NCBI RefSeq assembly: GCF_003732425.1
Contig: NZ_MOBX01000014.1
Span: 362,816-426,815, forward strand
Direction: 5' to 3'
Length of the DNA stretch: 64,000 nt
From: Pseudomonas fluorescens
GTDB lineage: Bacteria > Pseudomonadota > Gammaproteobacteria > Pseudomonadales > Pseudomonadaceae
Shown: in pieces, positions 8,484 to 17,366 of the stretch
How positions within the stretch are numbered: position 1 is the first letter of the stretch
How the letters are laid out: every line of letters starts with the position of its first letter
Translations under genes and position numbers: made by a program
The notes under the pieces: model-generated
Told to the model about the DNA's origin: nothing
The model's input: the letters and a program-made list of their open reading frames with translations, nothing else
Databases searched by the model: none

Positions 8484-9173
8484 ATGTCGCAAACCCCACC
8501 TCCCGCCCAACCCGCCTACGTCCTGCACAGTCGCGCCTACCGCGAAACCAGCGCCTTGGTGGATTTCCTCACGCCGCAAGGGCGGTTGCGGGCGGTGTTG
8601 CGCAGTGCGCGGGGCAAGGCCGGGACATTGGCGCGGCCGTTCGTGTCGCTGGAAGTCGAATTCCGTGGCAAGGGTGAGCTGAAGAACGTCGGGCGCATGG
8701 AGAGTTCTGGTACTTCGGCGTGGCTTAATGGTGAGGCGCTGTTCAGCGGTCTCTATCTCAATGAGTTGCTGATTCGCCTGTTGCCCGCCGAAGACCCGCA
8801 TCCGGATGTATTCGATCATTACGCCGCGACCTTGCTGGCATTGGCGGAAGGGCGGCCATTGGAGCCGTTGCTGCGCTCCTTCGAGTGGCGGCTTTTGGAC
8901 GATCTCGGTTACGGTTTTTCCCTGAACACCGATATCCACGGCGAGCGCATTGCGCCGGATGGCCTCTATCGTCTGCAAGTGGATGCGGGGCTTGAGCGGG
9001 TCTTCCTGCTGCAACCCGGCCTGTTCAACGGCGTCGAATTACTGGCCATGGCCGAAGCCGACTGGACCGCCCCCGGTGCTTTGTCCGCCGCCAAGCGTCT
9101 GATGCGTCAGGCTCTGGCCGTTCACTTGGGTGGTCGCCCCCTCGTCAGCCGCGAGCTATTTCGTAAGCCCTGA
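8484..9173 (+). CDS. recO: DNA repair protein RecO
   Basis: RecFOR pathway protein that loads RecA on SSB-coated single-stranded DNA. The 229-aa product has an N-terminal OB fold (residues 8-85, starting AYVLHSRAYRETSAL) and a helical C-terminal domain. The four-cysteine zinc site of some RecO proteins is absent, as is usual in gammaproteobacteria. The ATG at 8484 has no strong Shine-Dalgarno. The gene is separated from era by a REPIN but keeps its operon position before pdxJ. Confidence 0.94.
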   Translation: MSQTPPPAQPAYVLHSRAYRETSALVDFLTPQGRLRAVLRSARGKAGTLARPFVSLEVEFRGKGELKNVGRMESSGTSAWLNGEALFSGLYLNELLIRLLPAEDPHPDVFDHYAATLLALAEGRPLEPLLRSFEWRLLDDLGYGFSLNTDIHGERIAPDGLYRLQVDAGLERVFLLQPGLFNGVELLAMAEADWTAPGALSAAKRLMRQALAVHLGGRPLVSRELFRKP

Positions 9174-9214
9174 TATGCTGTGCGCCGAATCTCTCAATTC
9201 AGGAGCGCGCATCC

Positions 9215-9961
9215 GTGACCACCAGCAATCGCATTCTTCTTGGCGTGAATATCGACCACGTCGCCACCCTGCGTCAGGCCCGTGGCACGCGCTACCCGGA
9301 TCCGGTCAAGGCGGCGCTGGACGCGGAAGAGGCGGGTGCCGATGGCATTACTGTGCACCTGCGTGAAGACCGCCGGCACATTCAGGAGCGCGACGTACTG
9401 CTGCTCAAGGACGTGCTGCAAACCCGCATGAACTTCGAAATGGGCGTCACCGAGGAAATGATGGCGTTTGCCGAACGCATCCGCCCGGCGCACATCTGCC
9501 TGGTCCCGGAAACCCGTCAGGAACTGACTACCGAGGGCGGTCTGGACGTAGCGGGGCAGGAGGAGCGGATCAAGGCTGCTGTTGAGCGTCTGTCGAAGAT
9601 CGGCAGTGAAGTGTCGCTGTTTATCGATGCCGATGAACGTCAGATCGCTGCGTCGAAGCGCGTCGGTGCGCCGGCCATCGAGCTGCACACCGGGCGTTAT
9701 GCCGATGCAGAAACCCCGACCGAAGTGGCAGAAGAATTGAAGCGTGTGGCGGACGGCGTGGCCTTTGGTCTGGCCCAAGGCTTGATCGTCAACGCGGGTC
9801 ACGGCTTGCATTACCACAACGTTGAAGCCGTAGCGGCGATCAAAGGCATCAACGAACTGAACATCGGCCATGCGCTGGTGGCGCATGCGTTGTTCGTCGG
9901 CTTCAAGTCCGCTGTTTCCGAAATGAAAGCGTTGATTCTGGCTGCTGCTCTCAAGGGCTAA
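9215..9961 (+). CDS. pdxJ: Pyridoxine 5'-phosphate synthase
   Basis: Condenses 1-deoxyxylulose 5-phosphate with 3-amino-2-oxopropyl phosphate to give pyridoxine 5'-phosphate, the last ring-forming step of DXP-dependent vitamin B6 synthesis. The 248-aa TIM barrel shows GVNIDHVATLRQARGT at the N-terminus, the HLREDRRH motif near residue 50 and the phosphate-binding NAGHGLHYHN segment near 193. The GTG start at 9215 has AGGAG at 9201-9205. It is the last gene of the lepA-to-pdxJ run and is followed by a REPIN. Confidence 0.97.
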   Translation: MTTSNRILLGVNIDHVATLRQARGTRYPDPVKAALDAEEAGADGITVHLREDRRHIQERDVLLLKDVLQTRMNFEMGVTEEMMAFAERIRPAHICLVPETRQELTTEGGLDVAGQEERIKAAVERLSKIGSEVSLFIDADERQIAASKRVGAPAIELHTGRYADAETPTEVAEELKRVADGVAFGLAQGLIVNAGHGLHYHNVEAVAAIKGINELNIGHALVAHALFVGFKSAVSEMKALILAAALKG

Positions 9962-9964
9962 GAT

Positions 9965-10042
9965 CAAAAGATCGCCGCCTTCGGCAGCTCCTACAGGGTT
10001 ATGTGTACACCTGTAGGAGCTGCCGAAGGCGGCGATCTTTTG
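9965..10042. repeat. REPIN, family A, between converging pdxJ and mltF
   Basis: Two perfect 32-bp inverted arms at 9965-9996 and 10011-10042 (core GTAGGAGCTGCCGAAGGCGG on one strand). It fills the whole gap between the two stop codons and could act as a bidirectional terminator. Confidence 0.9.
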
Positions 10043-10044
10043 CT

Positions 10045-11505
10045 TTAAAGAGGGGCAGGCTCTTGCGCCGGTTTTGACTTGTCGATGCCGGGCACATGCA
10101 GATTGCCCTCTGCCACTTGATCGCCTTCAAGCTGCGGCTGGGTCACCCAGGTCAGAATGTCGTAGTAGCGACGGATGTTCGCCACGAAATGCACCGGCTC
10201 ACCGCCACGGGCGTAGCCATAGCGGGTCTTGCTGTACCACTGCTTCTGCGACAAGCGCGGCAGGATCTTTTTCACGTCCAGCCATTTGTCCGGGTTCAAC
10301 CCTTCCTTGGCCGTGAGCTTGCGCGCGTCATCGAGATGACCGCTGCCCACGTTATAGGCTGCCAAAGCAAACCAGGTGCGGTCTGGCTCCTTGATCGAAT
10401 CGTCGAGCTGGTCCTTCATGTAAGCCAGGTACTTGGCGCCGCCCATGATGCTCTGCTTCGGATCGAGGCGGTTGGACACGCCCATCGCCTGTGCTGTGTT
10501 CTGGGTCAGCATCATCAGCCCGCGCACGCCGGTTTTCGAGGTGACCGTCGGTTGCCACAGCGATTCCTGATAACCAATGGCCGCCAACAGGCGCCAGTCG
10601 ACTTTCTCTTTCTTCGCGTAATTCTTGAAGTGCTGTTCGTATTTCGGCAGACGCTGCTGCAAGTGCTGGGCGAAGGTCGTGGCGCCCATGTAGCCGAGGA
10701 CGTCGACGTGGCCGTAGTAACGATCCTTCAAGCGTTGCAGGGTGCCGTTCTTCTGCACCTTGTCCAGATACGCGTTGATCTCGTTGAGCAGGCTGTTGTC
10801 TTCGCCCGGGCCGACCGCCCAGCTCTGACTGCGCGCATCGCCGAGGTCAAAAGCCACGCGGATGTTGGTGAAGTACACCTGGTTCATCGCCACTTCGTTG
10901 GAGTCGACCAGGGTCAGGTCGATCTGGCCTTCATCGACCATGCGCAGCAGGTCGACCACTTCAACCGCGTCGGACTCTTCGTATTCGATGCCGGGGAATT
11001 TCTTTTTCAGCTCCGCCAGTTGTTCGGCGTGGGTGCTGCCTTTAAGCACCATGATCTTCTTGCCGACCAGATCACCGGGATCGGTCGGCCGCGACTGGCC
11101 GTTGCGATAAATGATCTGCGGGGTGACTTCGAGGTAGGAGTGCGAGAAACGCACCTGCTTTTTGCGCTGCTCGCTGCTGACCAGACCGGCGGCAGCCAGC
11201 ACCGGGCCATTCGGTTTGCCAATCTGGTCGAACAAGTCGTCGAGGTTGTCGGCGGTCTCGATCTTCAGTTCAACACCCAAATCGTCGGCGAAACGCTTCA
11301 CCAGCTCGTATTCGAAGCCGGTTTCACCGCTGCGATCCTGAAAGTAGGTGGCGGGGCTGTTACGGGTAATCACCCGCAGCACACCATCCTCCTTTACGCG
11401 CTCGAGTGTGTTGGGTTTATCAACACAGCCACCGAGCATCAGGAAGAGTCCGGTTGCGATCAGCCATTTGGCGTACCGCGGACGCAAAGCCGTTGGGAAA
11501 AACAT
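10045..11505 (-). CDS. mltF: Membrane-bound lytic murein transglycosylase F
   Basis: Outer-membrane lipoprotein that cleaves peptidoglycan glycan strands with formation of 1,6-anhydromuramic ends. The 486-aa protein has a lipoprotein signal with lipobox LGGC (Cys27), a family-3 solute-binding-like domain (about residues 38-265) that is regulatory in this family, and a C-terminal lysozyme-like SLT domain. The catalytic glutamate is Glu314 in GYQESLW. The ATG at 11505 is the plausible start before the signal peptide. It is divergent from purL, the usual arrangement in Pseudomonas. Confidence 0.95.
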   Translation of the reverse strand: MFFPTALRPRYAKWLIATGLFLMLGGCVDKPNTLERVKEDGVLRVITRNSPATYFQDRSGETGFEYELVKRFADDLGVELKIETADNLDDLFDQIGKPNGPVLAAAGLVSSEQRKKQVRFSHSYLEVTPQIIYRNGQSRPTDPGDLVGKKIMVLKGSTHAEQLAELKKKFPGIEYEESDAVEVVDLLRMVDEGQIDLTLVDSNEVAMNQVYFTNIRVAFDLGDARSQSWAVGPGEDNSLLNEINAYLDKVQKNGTLQRLKDRYYGHVDVLGYMGATTFAQHLQQRLPKYEQHFKNYAKKEKVDWRLLAAIGYQESLWQPTVTSKTGVRGLMMLTQNTAQAMGVSNRLDPKQSIMGGAKYLAYMKDQLDDSIKEPDRTWFALAAYNVGSGHLDDARKLTAKEGLNPDKWLDVKKILPRLSQKQWYSKTRYGYARGGEPVHFVANIRRYYDILTWVTQPQLEGDQVAEGNLHVPGIDKSKPAQEPAPL

Positions 11506-11790
11506 CTGCGCAGTATACGCAAACGGCCGCGGGCGCCATATCTCGACAGTGAGGGGGTTGTCTGCTAGAGATCACAAAACTGCACGAAACCCCGCAGGAT
11601 CAAGGCTTGACGGCATTTTGTTACAGTAAAAATAAGCCTGCATCAGACCCCCGTTAAATCTGACTTCAAAGGCAGAAACACAGATTGATATTCGAGTGCA
11701 ACCGTGCGTAGCGTTTCGGGTGATGTTGAGGGCGGTTTAGGCTAGAATGCACGGCCTCAAAGCACACCCCTTCCCGAGGCTGTCCCGAAG

Positions 11791-14700
11791 ATGTTGATCC
11801 TGCGCGGCGCTCCTGCCCTTTCTGCCTTTCGCCACAGCAAACTCCTTGAGCAACTGAGCCAGAAGGTTCCAGCTGTCAGTGGCCTGTATGCTGAATTCGC
11901 TCACTTCGCCGAAGTCACCGGCGTCCTGACCGGCGACGAACAGCAGGTGCTTGCGCGCCTTCTGAAGTACGGCCCAAGCGTTCCGGTACAAGAGCCGACC
12001 GGTCGTCTGTTTCTGGTGTTGCCGCGTTTCGGCACCATCTCGCCATGGTCGAGCAAGGCCAGCGACATCGCCCGCAACTGCGGTCTGAGCAAGATTCAGC
12101 GCCTGGAGCGCGGTATCGCGTTCTACGTCGCCGGTCAGTTCAGCGACACCGAAGCCCAGCAGATTGCCGACGTACTGCATGACCGCATGACGCAAATCGT
12201 TCTGGCCAATCAGGAACAGGCTGCCGGCCTGTTCAGCCACGCCGAGCCGAAGCCGCTGACCGCGATCGACATCCTCGGTGGCGGTCGCGCCGCGCTGGAA
12301 AAGGCCAACACCGAGCTGGGCCTGGCCCTGGCCGAAGACGAGATAGACTACCTGGTCAACGCCTTTAACGGTCTCAAGCGCAACCCGCATGACATCGAAC
12401 TGATGATGTTCGCCCAGGCCAACTCCGAGCATTGCCGCCACAAGATCTTCAACGCCAGTTGGGATATTGATGGTGAGAACCAGGAAAAAAGCCTGTTCGG
12501 CATGATCAAGAACACCTACGTGATGCACAGCGAAGGCGTTCTGTCGGCTTATAAGGACAACGCCTCGGTGATCGTCGGCAACGTTGCCGGCCGTTTCTTC
12601 CCGAACCCTGAAACCCGCCAGTACGGCGCGGTGCAGGAGCCGGTGCACATCCTGATGAAGGTAGAAACCCACAACCACCCGACGGCGATTGCCCCGTTCC
12701 CGGGCGCATCGACCGGTTCCGGTGGCGAGATCCGTGACGAAGGTGCAACCGGCCGTGGCGCCAAGCCAAAGGCTGGTCTGACCGGTTTCACCGTATCGAA
12801 CCTACAGATCCCGGGCTTCGAACAACCGTGGGAAGTGCCGTACGGCAAGCCTGAGCGCATCGTTACCGCGCTGGACATCATGATCGAAGGCCCGCTCGGC
12901 GGCGCTGCGTTCAACAACGAATTCGGTCGTCCGGCCCTGACCGGCTACTTCCGTACCTTCGAACAATCGATCACCACTCCGCACGGTGACGAAGTTCGCG
13001 GTTACCACAAGCCGATCATGCTGGCCGGCGGCATGGGCAACATCCGCGAAGAACACGTCAAGAAAGGCGAAATCGTCGTTGGCTCCAAACTGATCGTGCT
13101 CGGCGGCCCGGCGATGCTGATCGGTCTGGGCGGCGGCGCCGCTTCCTCGATGGCCACCGGCACCAGCTCGGCGGATCTCGACTTCGCTTCCGTGCAGCGT
13201 GAAAACCCTGAAATGGAGCGTCGCTGCCAGGAAGTCATCGACCGTTGCTGGCAGCTGGGCGACAAGAACCCGATCAGCTTCATCCACGACGTCGGCGCGG
13301 GCGGTCTGTCCAACGCCTTCCCGGAACTGGTCAACGACGGCGACCGCGGTGGCCGTTTCGAACTGCGCAACATTCCCAACGACGAGCCGGGCATGGCCCC
13401 GCACGAAATCTGGTCCAACGAATCCCAGGAGCGTTACGTTCTGGCGGTCGGCCCGGAAGACTTCGAGCGCTTCCAGGCGATCTGCGAACGCGAGCGCTGC
13501 CCGTTTGCCGTAGTGGGTGAAGCCACTGCCGAGCCGCAACTGACCGTGACCGACAGCCATTTCGGCAACAACCCGGTGGACATGCCACTGGAAGTGTTGC
13601 TGGGCAAAGCGCCGCGCATGCACCGTTCGGTGGTTCGCGAAGCCGAGCTGGGCGATGACTTCGATCCGTCTAACCTCGACATCACCGAGTCCATCGAGCG
13701 CGTTCTGCATCACCCGGCCGTGGCGAGCAAGAGCTTCCTGATCACCATCGGCGACCGCACCATCACCGGCCTCGTGGCCCGTGACCAAATGGTCGGCCCA
13801 TGGCAGGTTCCGGTGGCCGACGTTGCTGTCACCGCCACCAGTTTCGACGTCTACACCGGTGAAGCGATGGCGATGGGCGAGCGCACTCCGCTGGCACTGC
13901 TGGACGCTCCGGCGTCGGGCCGCATGGCCATCGGCGAAACCCTGACCAACATTGCCGCTTCGCGCATCAACAAGCTCTCCGACATCAAACTGTCGGCGAA
14001 CTGGATGTCCGCTGCCGGCCACCCGGGCGAAGACGCGCGTCTGTACGACACCGTGAAAGCGGTCGGCATGGAACTGTGCCCTGAGCTGGGCATCACCATT
14101 CCGGTGGGCAAGGACTCGATGTCCATGGCCACTCGCTGGAACGACAACGGCGAAGAAAAAACCGTGACCTCGCCGATGTCGCTGATCGTGACCGGTTTCG
14201 CGCCAGTGGCTGACATCCGTCAGACCCTGACCCCGGAACTGCGCATGGACAAGGGCACCACCGACCTGATCCTGATCGACCTCGGTCGCGGTCAGAACCG
14301 TATGGGCGCCTCGATCCTCGCTCAGGTGCACGGCAAACTCGGCAAACACGCACCGGACGTCGATGACGCCGAAGACCTGAAAGCCTTCTTCGCGGTGATC
14401 CAGGGCCTCAACGCCGACGGTCACCTGCTGGCTTACCACGACCGTTCCGACGGTGGTCTGCTGACCTCCGTGGTGGAAATGGCCTTCGCCGGCCACTGCG
14501 GCCTGAGCCTGAACCTCGACAGCGTTGCCGAGTCCTCGGCAGAAATCGCTGCGATCCTGTTCAACGAAGAGCTGGGAGCGGTGATCCAGGTTCGTCAGGA
14601 CGCCACGCCAGACATCCTCGCGCAGTTCAGCGCAGCCGGTCTGGGCGACTGCGTGTCGGTGATCGGTCAGCCGATCAACAACGGCCAGATCAACATCACC

Positions 14701-15687
14701 TTCAACGGTGACACCGTGTTCGAAGGCCAGCGTCGTCTGCTCCAACGTCAGTGGGCCGAGACCAGCTATCAGATCCAGCGTCTGCGTGACAACGCTGACT
14801 GCGCCGAACAAGAGTTCGATGTGCTGCTGGAAGAAGACAACCCGGGCCTGAGCGTCAAGCTCAGCTACGACGTCAACCAGGACATCGCCGCGCCTTACAT
14901 CAAGAAAGGTATTCGCCCACAGGTTGCCGTGCTGCGTGAGCAGGGCGTCAACGGTCAGGTGGAAATGGCCGCTGCGTTCGACCGCGCCGGTTTCAACGCG
15001 ATCGACGTGCACATGAGCGACATTCTCGCCGGCCGTGTCGACCTGAACGAGTTCAAAGGTCTGGTGGCGTGCGGTGGTTTCTCCTACGGCGACGTACTTG
15101 GCGCCGGTGAAGGCTGGGCCAAATCGGCACTGTTCAACAGCCGCGCCCGTGATGCGTTCCAGGGTTTCTTCGAACGTAACGACAGCTTCACCCTCGGCGT
15201 GTGCAACGGTTGCCAGATGATGTCCAACCTGCACGAGCTGATCCCGGGCAGCGAGTTCTGGCCGCACTTCGTGCGCAACCGCTCCGAGCAGTTCGAAGCG
15301 CGTGTGGCGATGGTTCAGGTTCAGGAGTCGAACTCGATCTTCCTGCAGGGCATGGCCGGTTCGCGTATGCCGATCGCCATTGCTCACGGTGAAGGTCATG
15401 CCGAGTTCTCCAGCGAAGAAGCACTGCTGGAAGCCGATCTGTCCGGTTGTGTGGCGATGCGTTTCGTCGACAACCATGGCAAGGTCACCGAGCGTTACCC
15501 GGCCAACCCGAACGGTTCGCCGCGCGGGATTACCGGTCTCACCAGCCGTGATGGCCGTGTGACGATCATGATGCCGCACCCGGAGCGTGTGTTCCGCGCG
15601 GTGCAGAACTCGTGGCGTTCGGAAGACTGGAACGAGGACGCTCCTTGGATGCGCATGTTCCGTAATGCTCGCGTCTGGGTGAACTAA
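11791..15687 (+). CDS. purL: Phosphoribosylformylglycinamidine synthase (FGAM synthetase)
   Basis: Large single-chain PurL that converts FGAR, ATP and glutamine to FGAM in purine synthesis. Its 1298 aa is the normal length. In order it has an N-terminal PurS-like domain, a linker, two AIR-synthase-like halves (ATP and auxiliary nucleotide sites, with HNHPTAIAPFPGASTGSGG near residue 296) and a class I glutaminase domain from about 1040. The glutaminase nucleophile is Cys1138 in GVCNGCQ, and a HGEGH histidine lies downstream. A 285-bp gap separates it from mltF; a TAGAAT at 11743-11748 is the only promoter-like hexamer I see there. Long antisense frames here are composition artefacts. Confidence 0.97.
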   Translation: MLILRGAPALSAFRHSKLLEQLSQKVPAVSGLYAEFAHFAEVTGVLTGDEQQVLARLLKYGPSVPVQEPTGRLFLVLPRFGTISPWSSKASDIARNCGLSKIQRLERGIAFYVAGQFSDTEAQQIADVLHDRMTQIVLANQEQAAGLFSHAEPKPLTAIDILGGGRAALEKANTELGLALAEDEIDYLVNAFNGLKRNPHDIELMMFAQANSEHCRHKIFNASWDIDGENQEKSLFGMIKNTYVMHSEGVLSAYKDNASVIVGNVAGRFFPNPETRQYGAVQEPVHILMKVETHNHPTAIAPFPGASTGSGGEIRDEGATGRGAKPKAGLTGFTVSNLQIPGFEQPWEVPYGKPERIVTALDIMIEGPLGGAAFNNEFGRPALTGYFRTFEQSITTPHGDEVRGYHKPIMLAGGMGNIREEHVKKGEIVVGSKLIVLGGPAMLIGLGGGAASSMATGTSSADLDFASVQRENPEMERRCQEVIDRCWQLGDKNPISFIHDVGAGGLSNAFPELVNDGDRGGRFELRNIPNDEPGMAPHEIWSNESQERYVLAVGPEDFERFQAICERERCPFAVVGEATAEPQLTVTDSHFGNNPVDMPLEVLLGKAPRMHRSVVREAELGDDFDPSNLDITESIERVLHHPAVASKSFLITIGDRTITGLVARDQMVGPWQVPVADVAVTATSFDVYTGEAMAMGERTPLALLDAPASGRMAIGETLTNIAASRINKLSDIKLSANWMSAAGHPGEDARLYDTVKAVGMELCPELGITIPVGKDSMSMATRWNDNGEEKTVTSPMSLIVTGFAPVADIRQTLTPELRMDKGTTDLILIDLGRGQNRMGASILAQVHGKLGKHAPDVDDAEDLKAFFAVIQGLNADGHLLAYHDRSDGGLLTSVVEMAFAGHCGLSLNLDSVAESSAEIAAILFNEELGAVIQVRQDATPDILAQFSAAGLGDCVSVIGQPINNGQINITFNGDTVFEGQRRLLQRQWAETSYQIQRLRDNADCAEQEFDVLLEEDNPGLSVKLSYDVNQDIAAPYIKKGIRPQVAVLREQGVNGQVEMAAAFDRAGFNAIDVHMSDILAGRVDLNEFKGLVACGGFSYGDVLGAGEGWAKSALFNSRARDAFQGFFERNDSFTLGVCNGCQMMSNLHELIPGSEFWPHFVRNRSEQFEARVAMVQVQESNSIFLQGMAGSRMPIAIAHGEGHAEFSSEEALLEADLSGCVAMRFVDNHGKVTERYPANPNGSPRGITGLTSRDGRVTIMMPHPERVFRAVQNSWRSEDWNEDAPWMRMFRNARVWVN

Positions 15688-15692
15688 GGCCT

Positions 15693-16004
15693 GTGTACAA
15701 GCTGGCGTTTTTTGTTCCTGACAGTCATGTCGAGGTGGTCAAGGGGGCTGTGTTCGCTGCCGGTGGTGGGCGGATCGGTGACTATGACCACTGTGCGTGG
15801 CAGGTGCTTGGGTCTGGCCAGTTTCGACCTTTGGACGGGAGTCAGCCGTTCATTGGTGAAGCGGGGCAGGTTGAGCGGGTTGAGGAATGGAAAGTTGAGC
15901 TTGTGGTGGCGGATGAGTTGATCGTTGCTGTAGTGGCGGCGCTTAAGTTGAGCCATCCCTACGAGACACCGGCTTATGAGGTGTGGCGGCTGGAAGATTT
16001 CTGA
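15693..16004 (+). CDS. Small NIF3-family (YqfO PII-like domain) protein
   Basis: 103-aa protein, MYKLAFFVPDSHVEVVKGAVF to YEVWRLEDF. It matches the PII/CutA-like domain that is inserted in YqfO/NIF3 proteins of other bacteria but stands alone here. Visible landmarks are the GGGRIGDYDHCAW turn and LSHPYETPAYEV near the C-terminus. The trimeric fold suggests ligand sensing; no function is proven. It starts with GTG at 15693, 5 bp after purL, so it is probably co-transcribed with purL. A terminator follows. The family call is good and the role unknown. Confidence 0.75.
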   Translation: MYKLAFFVPDSHVEVVKGAVFAAGGGRIGDYDHCAWQVLGSGQFRPLDGSQPFIGEAGQVERVEEWKVELVVADELIVAVVAALKLSHPYETPAYEVWRLEDF

Positions 16005-16027
16005 TCTTTCTTGCTGCTTAAACAGGA

Positions 16028-16062
16028 AACCTGCAGATGAGTGATTGTCTGCGGGTTTTTTG
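16028..16062 (+). terminator. Intrinsic terminator of the purL-NIF3 unit
   Basis: AACCTGCAGA (16028-16037) pairs with TCTGCGGGTT (16048-16057), with one G-U pair, followed by a T-run. Confidence 0.8.
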
Positions 16063-16095
16063 TTGCCTGCGATTTTCCGGGTAATAGGGTTCCAA

Positions 16096-16126
16096 TGTGG
16101 GAGCGCGCCTGCTCGCGAAGGCGTCG
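16096..16126. repeat. Single REP, family C
   Basis: One unpaired copy of the GTGGGAGCGCGCCTGCTCGC palindrome; no partner is found within 150 bp. Confidence 0.65.
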
Positions 16127-16153
16127 GATCAGGCAATGATGTTCTGACTGATC

Positions 16154-16560
16154 GGGTACATATCCGTTGCTGCGGTAACGGCTGCTTAGGGTTCCGCCCT
16201 TACGGCGGGTCACCTTTTCCAAACGCCGAAAAGGTAACCCAAAAGGCTTGCCCCAACGTTCGGCCCACTCGCTAAAGCTCGGGGTTCCTTCGCTCCGGGA
16301 CTCATCCGGGCGCATCGCCTACGGTTTGCTTCGCTGCACCTCCTCTCGATGCATTTGGCTGCGCCAAACGGTCGCTGCGCTCCCACCCCCGGATGAATCC
16401 CTCCACTCAGCCTGCCGACGGGGCCGGTGGATCAAGATCAAGAGCTGCAGCCGAGCTAACGCTCATCCTGTTGAGTGGGGCGGCTTTGCCGCTTGGGTTG
16501 GACTTACATTCACGCTCTGGGGGGGGGCGCCTGACAGTCGACCAATCTCCGAGGGTGTAT
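16154..16560. repeat. Long (about 400 bp) non-coding repeat element
   Basis: This block begins near GGGTACATATCCGTTGCTGC and ends near a run of nine G (16520s). It contains several short palindromes, such as CCGCCCTTACGGCGG (16195-16209) and TTTTCC/GGAAAA-type stems. I recall near-identical blocks scattered through fluorescent Pseudomonas genomes, where short spurious ORFs are often called in them. No credible gene is seen: the frames of up to 118 codons have no family resemblance and no Shine-Dalgarno. Boundaries are approximate. Confidence 0.55.
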
Positions 16561-16565
16561 TCGTT

Positions 16566-16666
16566 CCCCTGTAGGAGCTGCCGAAGGCTGCGATCTTTTG
16601 ATTTTGATGTTGATGTTGAAACGTCAAAGTCAAAAGATCGCAGCCTTCGGCAGCTCCTACAGGGGG
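16566..16666. repeat. REPIN, family A
   Basis: The left arm at 16566-16600 (CCCCTGTAGGAGCTGCCGAA...) and the right arm at 16631-16666 are inverted copies, with a 30-bp spacer. Confidence 0.9.
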
Positions 16667-16760
16667 ATGTTTTGTGTTTAAGAGTGTGTGGAATTACCAG
16701 AACCTTCCCACAAGGTTTTCAGGTTGTCCGTCGGACGTGTGGTCTCTAGGCTTTGGTTGT

Positions 16761-16977
16761 CACTGAATGTTCAGTGATCGGGTGTGAGAACCCGCAGAGC
16801 TTGAAACTAGCACCAGTACGACCATAATTGCCGCCGGCTCATTTGCCGTCGCAATGCTCTATGGCGGCTGTGTGCGGGCGGACTTCGGTCCGGCCGGTTT
16901 TCTGCTCACCGGTTTCTCACTCCGCACATAGCTGCCACCCTTTGCCACGTGAGAAATGGCTAAGGGTGGCTCCAAAT
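16761..16977 (+). promoter_or_regulatory. Structured mRNA leader of the DUF6124 gene, sequestering its RBS
   Basis: Successive helices can be read directly: CACTGA/TCAGTG (16761-16776); a long stem 16861-16877 with 16922-16937 that encloses CGGAC-TTCG-GTCCG (16879-16892, a UUCG tetraloop) and CCGGT/ACCGG (16894-16912); and a final hairpin GCCACCCTT (16934-16942) with AAGGGTGGC (16962-16970). The 3' arm of this hairpin contains the likely Shine-Dalgarno 8 nt before the ATG at 16978. The last two helices share bases 16934-16937, so they compete. This looks like a translational switch; its ligand or trigger is unknown. Confidence 0.5.
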
Positions 16978-17355
16978 ATGAGTAGAGCTTTTATGAAAGA
17001 CAAAATTGTCCCCGACCCACCTGAAACCCAAACCCCACTCGAAGAAGCCCTCCGCGCCGAAGACCAGGCCCGAAACCGCGAAGCCATCAAGCGCGCCCTC
17101 GACTTCTACCTGTGCCCCGAGCCTGCAAAGCCCCGCCGACCAAGCACCATGTTTATGGTCTGCCCCCAGGTCGATACCGAAAGCCTGCTCGCCCACGCTT
17201 GCGAATCGTTAGCCTCGGCAAGTATCGCCGCCAGCAACTTCGCCAATGAGCTAAGCGGTTCGCAGCGCAGTACGGCGTTAGGTATCCAGCAAATCGTCAT
17301 GTTCGCCGAACTGGCGGTAAACCGGGCGCTGGACCGCGTCGATCCACAATCCTGA
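16978..17355 (+). CDS. DUF6124 (formerly DUF3077) family protein
   Basis: 125-aa protein of a family I know from fluorescent pseudomonads, of unknown function. It has a proline- and charge-rich N-terminus, a helix that includes REAIKRALDFYL, the family motif RRPSTMFMVCPQVDTESLLAHA (shown by its first and last residues near 60-80), and a C-terminal helix ending VNRALDRVDPQS. No signal peptide or membrane segment is present. The ATG at 16978 has AAGGGTGG 8 nt upstream; an internal ATG at 16993 lacks one. It is solitary, preceded by a folded leader and followed by REP units. Confidence 0.75.
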   Translation: MSRAFMKDKIVPDPPETQTPLEEALRAEDQARNREAIKRALDFYLCPEPAKPRRPSTMFMVCPQVDTESLLAHACESLASASIAASNFANELSGSQRSTALGIQQIVMFAELAVNRALDRVDPQS

Positions 17356-17366
17356 CGACCGCGTTA

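Noticed and set aside
10096..11568. 490-codon plus-strand open frame opposite mltF
   Set aside because: mltF has a lipobox and catalytic residues; the opposite frame has none.
12802..15579. 925-codon minus-strand open frame inside purL
   Set aside because: Composition artefact opposite a conserved enzyme; low-complexity H/Q/V/G-rich product with no domain.
16248..16749. Several ORFs of 100-120 codons across the long repeat and REPIN
   Set aside because: They run through repeat DNA and a REPIN, have no ribosome-binding site and no recognisable domain.
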